From Anaerolineae bacterium (lineage in GTDB: Bacteria; Chloroflexota; Anaerolineae; SSC4; Amarolineaceae), in assembly GCA_013693795.1 (NCBI GenBank), contig CP059258.1, positions 2,833,603 to 2,839,824 of the forward strand: 6,222 bases of DNA, read 5' to 3'. Made by a program: the position numbers and the translations under genes. Within the stretch, counting starts at the first letter, position 1, and every line of letters starts with the position of its first letter. Shown piece after piece: positions 1 through 6,014 of the stretch. The notes beneath the pieces are model-generated. The model ran no database searches. It had not been told where the DNA came from and saw only the letters and a list, made by a program, of their open reading frames with translations.

Positions 1-426
1 TTGCCATCCAAAATAGTAGTCTTTCACCGTCTTGACGTAGCGATAGCGGATCCCTTCGATCACCACCGGCCCACGCTGCTGCACGGCTATCGACGTCACA
101 GTGGCGGGCAACTGATCGTGCAGTCCCCAGTGCTGCAGAGCCACCTCGAAGGAGACGTAGGAATCGGGCACAATGATTTGGGCCACAGCCAGACGGGAGA
201 TGCTCAACGTTCCTAATGAACTCATGTCGGCGATCTGAAAGACACCGCGCTTGATACGCACCAACCAACCGGCATCCACCAGGGTTTTGACAAAGGTGCG
301 CCTGCCCGCGGCGCTTTTGCCAGGCAGCAACGCGGCCAGATCGGCAAAGGTGACCACGCTGCCATGCGCCGCCAACGCCTGCTCCAGGAGTTGTAACTGA
401 GCTTGATTTAGCACGGTTCGTTTCAT
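1..426 (-). CDS. Type IV toxin-antitoxin AbiEi-family antitoxin, 3' end outside the window
   Basis: The reading frame opens with ATG at 426 (MKRTVLNQAQLQLLEQ...) and stays open to the window edge, giving 142 visible residues. Residues about 8-65 look like a winged helix-turn-helix: helices near 8-20 and 26-33, a likely recognition helix near 41-52 (RRTFVKTLVDAGW), then the wing LVRIKRGVFQI. Residues 89-142 carry the pattern typical of AbiEi-like antitoxins: SYVSFEVALQHWGL, a variable strand, then a region rich in aromatic and basic residues ending YVKTVKDYYFGW. In this family the protein is a DNA-binding autorepressor whose C-terminal half counteracts a nucleotidyltransferase toxin (AbiEii), usually encoded just downstream, which here would lie left of the window. 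The gene has its own promoter inside an inverted repeat. The family call rests on pattern recognition. An AbiEi-like orphan regulator without a toxin partner is the main alternative. Confidence 0.78.
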   Translation of the reverse strand, partial: MKRTVLNQAQLQLLEQALAAHGSVVTFADLAALLPGKSAAGRRTFVKTLVDAGWLVRIKRGVFQIADMSSLGTLSISRLAVAQIIVPDSYVSFEVALQHWGLHDQLPATVTSIAVQQRGPVVIEGIRYRYVKTVKDYYFGWQ

Positions 427-469
427 ATTATGATAATACCACATCTGCGTAATTAACACAATATGAAAC
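420..469. promoter_or_regulatory. Inverted repeat, candidate AbiEi operator
   Basis: The arms 420-437 and 452-469 are inverted copies matching at 16 of 18 positions, including a perfect 10-base outer part (GTTTCATATT / AATATGAAAC), with a 14-base spacer. The left arm contains the ATG and most of the -10; the right arm contains the -35. AbiEi antitoxins are known to repress their own operon by binding inverted repeats at the promoter through the N-terminal winged helix. A repressor on these arms would cover both promoter elements. The geometry is directly visible; binding is inferred. Confidence 0.6.
433..461 (-). promoter_or_regulatory. Sigma70-like promoter of the AbiEi gene, probably leaderless
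   Basis: On the minus strand a -35-like TTGTGT (461-456) and a -10 TATTAT (438-433) are separated by exactly 17 bases. Only six bases lie between the -10 and the ATG at 426, so transcription would begin at or next to the start codon. No Shine-Dalgarno sequence precedes that ATG, which fits a leaderless message. The AT-rich patch stands out from the GC-rich surroundings. The -35 is imperfect, and no transcription data are available. Confidence 0.6.
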
Positions 470-490
470 AAACAACGATCGGCCTCCCAG

Positions 491-666
491 CGTTCACGCG
501 CCTTTCATCCATGCAACGTCTCCGCCAGGCGACGACCGCCGGGCGATGAATTCGCCCGGCTACACAACGGCGCCCCGTCAACGGGGCTTGTCGCCGCACA
601 CGCACGCCAGCCCGTTTCAACGGGCGCTGTTTTGTAGCCGGGGACTTCATTCCCCGGCGATCCCGG
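491..666. repeat. Composite palindromic intergenic repeat, copy A
   Basis: This copy begins CGTTCACGCGCC and contains four short palindromes in a row: CCGGGCGA/TCGCCCGG (539-559), GCCCCGT/ACGGGGC (572-587), GCCCGTT/AACGGGC (610-625) and GCCGGGGA/TCCCCGGC (637-658). Copy B follows directly with the same elements in the same order. The structure resembles REP/BIME-like mobile intergenic repeats. The palindromes could form hairpins in RNA and might end transcription of the large gene upstream, but there is no T-tract of the kind seen in intrinsic terminators. No protein-coding gene is supported here. Confidence 0.85.
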
Positions 667-891
667 CGATCACGCGCCTTTCATCCATGCAACGTCTCCG
701 CCGGGCGACGACCGCTGGGCGATGAATCGCCCGGCTACACAACGGCGCCCCGTCAACGGGGCTTGTCGGCAGACGAGCGTGTGTGCGTTTCAAGGGACGT
801 TGTGACAAAGCTTGTCGCCGCACACGCACGCCAGCCCGTTTCAACGGGCGCTGTTTTGTAGCCGGGGAACTTCATTCCCCGGCGATCCCGG
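667..891. repeat. Composite palindromic intergenic repeat, copy B, with a 49-bp insertion
   Basis: Apart from the insertion this copy differs from copy A by only a few substitutions and single-base indels. The four palindromes recur at 714-735, 747-762, 834-849 and 861-883. The extra 49 bases (768-816) lie between two copies of GCTTGTC (761-767 and 810-816). The start motif CGTTCACGCGCC recurs once more at 892-903, where the homology stops and the sequence becomes the tail of the large gene. The reading frame of that gene enters this copy and stops at 755-753, inside the second palindrome. Confidence 0.85.
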
Positions 892-894
892 CGT

Positions 895-1433
895 TCACGC
901 GCCGCCGCCAATTGCGCCGCCAACTGCGCCAGGCGCGGCGCCTCCGGCTCCAACGCCCGCGCCTGTTCGATGGCTGCCGCCGCCTCGTCCAGCCGGCCCA
1001 GCTCGATCAGCGTGCCGGCCTGGTTGCGCCGCCACATGGCAAAATCGGGCTGCAAACGATGGCACGCTCGAACGCGGCCAGCGCGGCTGTGGCGTCGCCG
1101 GCGCTGTCGTGCGCGTTGCCCAGGGTGTTGTAGTTGCTGGCGACGCGCTCACGCAGCGCATCCCAATCCAGCAATGCCGCGGCCTCGCTCTGCATGGCCA
1201 GCAGACGCTCGCCCAGGTCGACGACCGCGCCAGGCGGCCACGTCTGGCCGCTCGGCGTCGGCGGCCTGCAAGGCGGCCTGATACTCCTTCAACAACGACA
1301 GCAACGGCTCGCCTGCGGAAACGGCAAGGGCCGCGCCCTGACAAATTTGGCGGAACCTTTCCAGCCGGTTGCTCAGATACTTGACCGTGTCAGCGTCGCC
1401 TACCTCCTCGGCCTGTGAAATCAACGCTTCCAC
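895..1433 (-). CDS. C-terminal helical module and classical TPRs of the STAND protein (frameshifted)
   Basis: Frame 1 (to about 1235) gives EALISQAEEVGDADTVKYLS, NRLERFRQICQGAALAV and LLSLLKEYQAALQAADAERP. Frame 2 (to about 1065) gives VVDLGERLLAMQSEAAALLD and ASNYNTLGNAHDSAGDATAA followed by LAAFERAI. Frame 3 gives LQPDFAMWRRNQAGTLIELG, RLDEAAAAIEQARALEPEAP and RLAQLAAQLAAARER. The second and third are textbook 34-residue TPRs (helix A NTLGNAHDSAGD, helix B AALAAFERAI, next unit ending in LEPEAPRL). The protein then runs into the palindromic repeat at about 891 (DRRGMKFPGYKTAPVETG...) and stops at 755-753. The native end was therefore probably displaced by the repeat. Confidence 0.75.
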
Positions 1434-1546
1434 CGCCTCGATGAAGGGCCTTCCATCTCCGTCGGCACGGCCTGCCAGAAAGCGATCATCTGTTCATCGT
1501 TCTGGACCTGGACGAAGGCTTGCAGCAGAGCACCTATCGCCGTAGC
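1333..1546 (-). repeat. Helical module, C-terminal copy
   Basis: This copy contains EQMIAFWQAVP, AVEALISQAEEVGD, DTV and RLERFRQICQGA. It aligns with the N-terminal copy (5770-5560) over about 70 residues with roughly half the residues identical by eye. The two copies bracket the NB-ARC core and the TPR array. Confidence 0.75.
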
Positions 1547-1790
1547 CTGACCATCCTGGCTCAACCAGGCGGGCAGTTCGCCTAGACCGAGTTCCGCCCA
1601 CATGGCGGCAAAGTCATCGCCGCACGCGTCTCGGATGCTGCGCACTACCTGCATTCCAACCTCCAGATACTGCCCTTGCTGATACTGCTCGAAAAGCATC
1701 ACGGCTTCGGCAGCACAGCGCAGTGCTTCAGTCAAACGCCCGCCCCGATCTTCACCCGGCAAGCTCGCCAAATCACTGAGCAGCACCGCC
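1421..1790 (-). CDS. Diverged last TPR-type unit and C-terminal helical region
   Basis: Downstream of the array the sequence becomes unique. SDLASLPGEDRGGRLTEALR and CAAEAVMLFEQYQQGQYLEV align residue for residue with the repeat (LPGEDRRARLLQAL...). Here the run is GGTGAAGATCGGGGC, so the frame is intact; this shows that the ancestral unit was 147 bp. It continues VRSIRDACGDDFAAMWAEL, GLGELPAWLSQDGQATAIGA and NDEQMIAFWQAVPTEMEGP, then leaves frame near 1443 (a lost T/A in CCTTCATCG). All helical, soluble, with no catalytic motif recognised. Confidence 0.75.
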
Positions 1791-3836
1791 CGGTTGTTCT
1801 GCGTCATCGCGTAGTCCAGCGGCGCCACCTCGGGTCGATAGTACAGCAGGGCGTCGTCGCAGGCGGCCAGGGCTTGCAGCAGCCGCGCCGCCGGTCTTCC
1901 CCGGCAGCGTGGCGATCTCGCTGAGCAGGTTGGCCCGGTTGTTCTGCGTACCCGCGTAGTCCAGCGGCGCCACCTCGGGTCGATAGTACAGCAGGGCGTC
2001 GTCGTAGGCGGCCAGGGCTTGCAGCAGCCGCGCCCGCCGGTCTTCCCCGGCAGCGTGGCGATCGCGCTGAGCAGGGTGGCCCGGTTGTTCTGCGTCATCG
2101 CGTAGTCCAGCGGCGCCACCTCGGGTCTTCTGTACAGCAGGGCGTCGTCGTAGGCGGCCAGGGCTTGCAGCAGCCGCGCCGCCGGTCTTCCCCGGCAGCG
2201 TGGCGATCGCGCTGAGCAGGGTGGCCCGGTTGTTCTGCGTACTCGCGTAGTCCAGCGGCGCCACCTCGGGTCTTGTGTACAGCAGGGCGTCGTCGTAGGC
2301 GGCCAGGGCTTGCAGCAGCCGCGCCGCCGGTCTTCCCCGGCAGCGTGGCGATCGCGCTGAGCAGGGTGGCCCGGTTGTTCTGCGTACTCGCGTAGTCCAG
2401 CGGCGCCACCTCGGGTCTTCTGTACAGCAGGGCGTCGTCGTAGGCGGCCAGGGCTTGCAGCAGCCGCGCCGCCGGTCTTCCCCGGCAGCGTGGCGATCTC
2501 GCTGAGCAGGTTGGCCCGGTTGTTCTGCGTACCCGCGTAGTCCAGCGGCGCCACCTCGGGTCTTGTGTACAGCAGGGCGTCGTCGTAGGCGGCCAGGGCT
2601 TGCAGCAGCCGCGCCGCCGGTCTTCCCCGGCAGCGTGGCGATCTCGCTGAGCAGGGTGGCCCGGTTGTTCTGCGTACTCGCGTAGTCCAGCGGCGCCACC
2701 TCGGGTCGATAGTACAGCAGGGCGTCGTCGCAGGCGACCAGGGCTTGCAGCAGCCGCCCCGCCGGTCTTCCCCGGCAGCGTGGCGATCTCGCTGAGCCGG
2801 TTGGCCCGGTTGTTCTGCGTCATCGCGTAGTCCAGCGGCGCCACCTCGGGTCGATAGTACAGCAGGGCGTCGTCGTAGGCGGCCAGGGCTTGCAGCAGCC
2901 GCGCCGCCGGTCTTCCCCGGCAGCGTGGCGATCTCGCTGAGCCGGTTGGCCCGGTTGTTCTGCGTCATCGCGTAGTCCAGCGGCGCCACCTCGGGTCGAT
3001 AGTACAGCAGGGCGTCGTCGTAGGCGGCCAGGGCTTGCAGCAGCCGCGCCGCCGGTCTTCCCCGGCAGCGTGGCGATCTCGCTGAGCCGGTTGGCCCGGT
3101 TGTTCTGCGTCATCGCGTAGTCCAGCGGCGCCACCTCGGGTCTTCTGTACAGCAGGGCGTCGTCGTAGGCGGCCAGGGCTTGCAGCAGCCGCGCCGCCGG
3201 TCTTCCCCGGCAGCGTGGCGATCTCGCTGAGCCGGTTGGCCCGGTTGTTCTGCGTCATCGCGTAGTCCAGCGGCGCCACCTCGGGTCTTCTGTACAGCAG
3301 GGCGTCGTCGTAGGCGGCCAGGGCTTGCAGCAGCCGCGCCGCCGGTCTTCCCCGGCAGCGTGGCGATCTCGCTGAGCCGGTTGGCCCGGTTGTTCTGCGT
3401 CATCGCGTAGTCCAGCGGCGCCACCTCGGGTCGATAGTACAGCAGGGCGTCGTCGTAGGCGGCCAGGGCTTGCAGCAGCCGCGCCGCCGGTCTTCCCCGG
3501 CAGCGTGGCGATCGCGCTGAGCCGGTTGGCCCGGTTGTTCTGCGTCATCGCGTAGTCCAGCGGCGCCACCTCGGGTCGATAGTACAGCAGGGCGTCGTCG
3601 TAGGCGGCCAGGGCTTGCAGCAGCCGCGCCGCCGGTCTTCCCCGGCAGCGTGGCGATCGCGCTGAGCAGGTTGGCCCGGTTGTTCTGCGTCATCGCGTAG
3701 TCCAGCGGCGCCACCTCGGGTCGATAGTACAGCAGGGCGTCGTCGTAGGCGGCCAGGGCTTGCAGCAGCCGCGCCGCCGGTCTTCCCCGGCAGCGTGGCG
3801 ATCTCGCTGAGCCGGTTGGCCCGGTGCCCATAGGCG
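1791..3836 (-). repeat. Tandem array of 14 TPR-type units, 145-bp period
   Basis: The motif CGGTTGTTCT (plus strand) recurs at 1791, 1936, 2082, 2227, 2372, 2517, 2662, 2807, 2952, 3097, 3242, 3387, 3532 and 3677, with the boundary of the last unit at 3822. Thirteen periods are 145 bp and one is 146. In the best frame a unit reads PEVAPLDYAMTQNNRANLLS, EIATLPGEDR, RARLLQALAAYDDALLYYR: 49 residues, two helices, kinesin-light-chain-like TPR. Units are nearly identical at the DNA level and differ at a few fixed positions. Two bases per unit are missing relative to 147 bp: one G in the CCGGGG run before GAAGAC, and one G in CGGCGG before CGCGG. Only the unit starting at 1936 keeps the second base. 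In STAND proteins this superhelix is normally the ligand-sensing part. Confidence 0.9.
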
Positions 3837-4536
3837 TGCCAGCGTGGCGGGCCCGGCCCGCCCGGCCTGCGCCGCGGCCAGCAGCCGCTCTGACCACTCG
3901 CCGGCCTCGCGCGTCAGGCCGAACTGGGCGTGCAGGTTGGCGCAGTTGGCCGCGATATCCAGCGCCAGCTCCAGGTCGTTCACCACCGCCCACTCGAAGG
4001 CGTGACGCAACTGCGGCAGCGCCGGCAGCATCTGGTAGTAGCGCTGCTCGTCGTCGGCCGTCCGCATGGCGTCGCGGTAGGCGCGGGCGTGGGCCGCGGC
4101 TGCCGCGTCGCGTTCCCCGCGTCGCGCAGCAGCGCCGCGCCGAAGGCGCAGCAGGCCGTGCTGCCGCCACACGCCCCCGCCCAGCCGGTCCAGCAGCGCG
4201 GCGTTGGCGAAGCCGGTCAGCGTCTCGAAGGCGCTCTCCGCGTCGCAGCCCCAGGCCGCCGCGGCCAGCGCTGTCGAACTCGGCCTCCGGCGCAAACGCG
4301 GCCAGGCTGCGCAGGCGGCGGCGGCTCTCGTCGTCGGGCAGCGCGTCGTAGCTGAAGAGGATCACCCCTTGACGTTGTGGCCCGGGTCGTCGGCCCCCAG
4401 GTTGAGCCGCTCCACCTCGCCCCGGCCCAGCGCGGCCATCAGCCGCCGCGTCGGCGCCCAGTCGGCCGCGCGGTCGCCGTAGCGACGCAGCACCCCAGCG
4501 CCACGTCCAGCCCCAGCGCGTGGCGGCCGACCGCCG
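3826..4536 (-). CDS. ARC1/ARC2 (winged-helix) and linker segment of the STAND protein, in shifted frames
   Basis: After the break near 4575 the protein continues as WAGDLLTAVGRHALGLDVAL (the counterpart of the GLPLAL motif). It then reads VLRRYGDRAADWAPTRRLMA and, after another lost G near 4368, VILFSYDALPDDESRRRL followed by RSLAAFAPEAEF, a typical ARC2 winged-helix start. Further frames give LAAAAWGCDAESAFETLTGF and WRQHGLLR, in the position of the MHD-type regulatory motif of NLRs. A linker such as YYQMLPALPQLRHAFEWAV and NCANLHAQFGLTREAGEW leads to the array. The order matches family members, so this is one polypeptide interrupted near 4496, 4368, 4268, 4150 and 4122. The TPR array joins at about 3828 through one more frame change. 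Confidence 0.75.
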
Positions 4537-5433
4537 TCAGCAGGTCGCCGGCCCAGCCGTCGCCGGCCGCGTCCCCGCCGGCCGCCAGCCCAGGCGCAGC
4601 TCGAAGAGGGCCAGCGCCTCATCTTCGCTCAGCAGCCCCACCTCCACCAGCCCGCCGCCCAGGTTGCCGGCCAGCTCGCGCTGGCGGGTGGTGACGACCA
4701 GGTGGCTGCCGGCCGGCAGCGCCGCGCGCAGCGGTTGGATGGCGCTTTGCGACCAGACGTTGTCCAGCACCACCAGCAGCCGCGGGTGCTCGGCCAGCAG
4801 GCTGCGCACCGCCTCCGGCTCGAAGACGAAGAGCTGGTTCAGATTGTCGGGCAGGCCGAAGAAGCCGGTGGCGTAGCCGGCCCACTGCCGCAGTATCGAC
4901 TGCGCCTGCTCCGGGCTGCGGAAATCCGGCCCCAGCGCCTGCCAGATCACGCCGTCGGGGTAGCGTCCCTCCTCCGCCAGTTGCAACGCCAGCAGGTGCG
5001 CCAGGGTGGTCTTGCCCACGCCGGGCGCACCCTGCACGGCCAGCGCCTGGGCCCTGGCAGCCTGGCCGGTGATGGCCACGCTCTGCCGCGCGCCAGTTCG
5101 TCCCGCACGGCCTGCATCTCCGCAGCGCGGCACCGCGTCGCGCTCCAGGGGCGGCGGCGTTGGCTTGAGCCAGCGGCGCTCCAGGTTGGAGAGGAAGAGG
5201 TTGTTGACCACCGTGGCCGTCCCCCGGTTTCGGCGTGGGCGGAGAAGAGGTACTGGTCGCGGCCGGCCTGATAGAGGTCGCCGGTGACGTGGGGAGGGGG
5301 AGATGGGGGAGGGAGGGAGGGGGAGGTGGGCGCGTGGCCGCGCAGGCGGCGCAGCAGCGTGGCGCGCAGCCAGGCGTTCGCGCACCTCCGCCGGTGTATC
5401 TACCGGCGTTTGGGCCAGCACGGCCTCCAGCAC
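4537..5433 (-). CDS. NB-ARC nucleotide-binding segment of the STAND protein
   Basis: This is the longest stretch of the ATPase core in one frame. It contains Walker A (QGAPGVGKTTLA), a conserved IWQALGPDF strand, Walker B (RLLVVLDNVW), the sensor-like strand SHLVVTTR followed by RELAGNL, and VEVGLLSEDEALALFELRLG, the usual order in NB-ARC/AP-ATPases. The Walker A Lys-Thr and the Walker B Asp are intact, so the core would bind and probably hydrolyse ATP. Upstream it begins with helices (LEAVLAQTPVDTPAEVRERL), a Pro/Ser linker and the typical lead-in VVNNLFLSNLERRW. Two stretches inside the open frame (about 5290-5222 and 5130-5092) read as plausible protein only in another frame (DLYQAGRDQYLFSAHAETG; AEMQAVRDELARG), so paired frame changes are likely there. 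The frame breaks again near 4575. Confidence 0.85.
   Translation of the reverse strand: MLEAVLAQTPVDTPAEVRERLAARHAAAPPARPRAHLPLPPSPISPSPRHRRPLSGRPRPVPLLRPRRNRGTATVVNNLFLSNLERRWLKPTPPPLERDAVPRCGDAGRAGRTGARQSVAITGQAARAQALAVQGAPGVGKTTLAHLLALQLAEEGRYPDGVIWQALGPDFRSPEQAQSILRQWAGYATGFFGLPDNLNQLFVFEPEAVRSLLAEHPRLLVVLDNVWSQSAIQPLRAALPAGSHLVVTTRQRELAGNLGGGLVEVGLLSEDEALALFELRLGWRPAGTRPATAGPATC
5291..5330 (+). other. G-rich tract, possible G-quadruplex, coding for a Pro/Ser linker
   Basis: The plus strand has at least seven runs of three or more G separated by one to three bases over 40 bases, matching a G-quadruplex pattern. On the coding strand it gives a low-complexity linker (LPLPPSPISPSP) between the N-terminal helices and the lead-in to NB-ARC. 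A frame change falls at its edge near 5290, as expected where sequencing or polymerase slips. Confidence 0.6.
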
Positions 5434-5499
5434 CTGCTGCGCCTCGTAGGGCTGGAGCAGGTGCTTCTCCTGAAGGAACAGCGCCTCGGCGGCCGCATC

Positions 5500-5941
5500 G
5501 TCCTCAGCCTCTATAAAGCCAGCACCGCCTGCATCACCGGTGGCAGTTCGGCGGCTTGTTGCGCGGCCTGGTGGATCCGGCGGAAGCCTTCCAGCCGGGC
5601 CGCAGGCGCGACCGTGTTGCTGTCGCCGGACTCCTCGGCTTGTGCGATGATGGCTTCCACGGCAGTCATCAGCGGCTCTTCCAGCCCGCCGGCACGGCCT
5701 GCCAGAAGGCCATCATCTGTTCAGAATCTTCGACTGCGGCAAATGCCTGGATCCGCGCGGCCATGGTGGCGCCGGCCAGGTTTTCCGCGTTGGCCGCGGC
5801 GAAGGCTTGCAGGTCGGCGGCCAGGGCGGGATCGCGCTGCACGGCGGCTTCCAGGCTGGCGGGGTCAGTCACGCCGGCCGCGGCCAGGCGCACTTGCAGG
5901 TCGTCGGGTAAGCGGTGCGTCGATGGGGCGTCGTTGGGCAT
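5500..5941 (-). CDS. N-terminal helical region of the STAND protein (frameshifted)
   Basis: The first uninterrupted stretch (5941-5669) starts MPNDAPSTHRLPDDLQ and reads through EDSEQMMAFWQAVPAG, then leaves frame into WKSR-stop. Restoring one base near 5684 continues it as LEEPLMTAVEAIIAQAEESGD and on to ELPPVMQAVLA. A second lost base in the TTTATAG run near 5516 joins it to IEAEDDAAAEALFLQEKHLL. The sequence is Ala/Glu/Leu-rich and predicted fully helical, with no signal peptide and no membrane segment. In STAND proteins this position normally holds the effector or an adaptor that recruits one, so this could be a protein-interaction domain. I recognise no named family. Part of it (5770-5560) recurs near the C-terminus. 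Confidence 0.65.
5560..5770 (-). repeat. Helical module, N-terminal copy
   Basis: After frame correction this copy contains EQMMAFWQAVP, AVEAIIAQAEESGD, NTV and RLEGFRRIHQAA. The same series of motifs recurs at 1546-1333 in the same order and at the same spacing. DNA similarity is still visible, for example the plus-strand GGCACGGCCTGCCAGAA in both copies. It is described as a repeat because both copies belong to one protein. Confidence 0.75.
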
Positions 5942-5949
5942 GGGCGTTG

Positions 5950-5954
5950 CTCCT
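5950..5954 (-). promoter_or_regulatory. Ribosome binding site of the STAND gene
   Basis: AGGAG on the minus strand lies eight bases before the ATG at 5941. It is a good Shine-Dalgarno match and decides the start: the protein begins MPNDAPSTHRLPDDLQ. Confidence 0.75.
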
Positions 5955-6014
5955 GTGGAACTTATCGGGACTGCCTGGGCGGATGATCTGGTAACTGCTC
6001 AGCCAGCCGTTCAG

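Larger units (their letters stand above)
753..5941 (-). pseudogene. NB-ARC/TPR STAND ATPase (NLR-like), one gene broken by many frameshifts
   Basis: Recognisable protein sequence runs from ATG at 5941 to a stop at 755-753, but only by changing frame repeatedly. Domains in order: helical N-terminus (5941-5518), Pro/Ser linker (about 5360-5290), NB-ARC core (5095-4480), ARC2-like winged helix (4370-4080), helical linker, TPR-type array (3836-1791), diverged unit, duplicated helical module (1546-1333), classical TPRs (about 1150-900). Frame changes outside the array lie near 5684, 5516, 5290, 5222, 5130, 5092, 4575, 4496, 4368, 4268, 4150, 4122, 3828, 1443, 1235 and 1065. Many are in G/C runs, most look like a lost base, and some require a gain. 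The domain order is that of STAND signalling ATPases, where ligand binding to the repeats releases an autoinhibited nucleotide switch and drives oligomerisation. No effector domain is evident. The dense small indels with otherwise intact motifs suggest sequencing errors rather than decay. Confidence 0.85.

Noticed and set aside
1..216. Plus-strand 71-residue ORF at the left edge
   Set aside because: It is antisense to the AbiEi gene, whose minus-strand translation has clear winged-helix and family features.
463..549. Plus-strand 28-codon ORF starting MKQTTIGLPAF, divergent from AbiEi
   Set aside because: It runs almost at once into the palindromic repeat, has no ribosome binding site, and its start lies in the inverted repeat.
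453..844. Minus-strand ORFs of 65 residues within the palindromic repeats
   Set aside because: The two are translations of the two repeat copies and of nothing else; they resemble each other only because the DNA is repeated.
1791..3836. The regular array as a CRISPR or similar DNA repeat-spacer system
   Set aside because: The units are about 145 bp, contiguous and near-identical along their full length, with no unique spacers, and they translate to TPR-type helices.
3824..4355. Long plus-strand ORFs rich in Arg, Ala and Pro (also 5284-5994, 812-1384 and 4702-5271)
   Set aside because: They lie opposite recognisable minus-strand domains, have composition expected of antisense GC-rich codons, and show no motif of their own.
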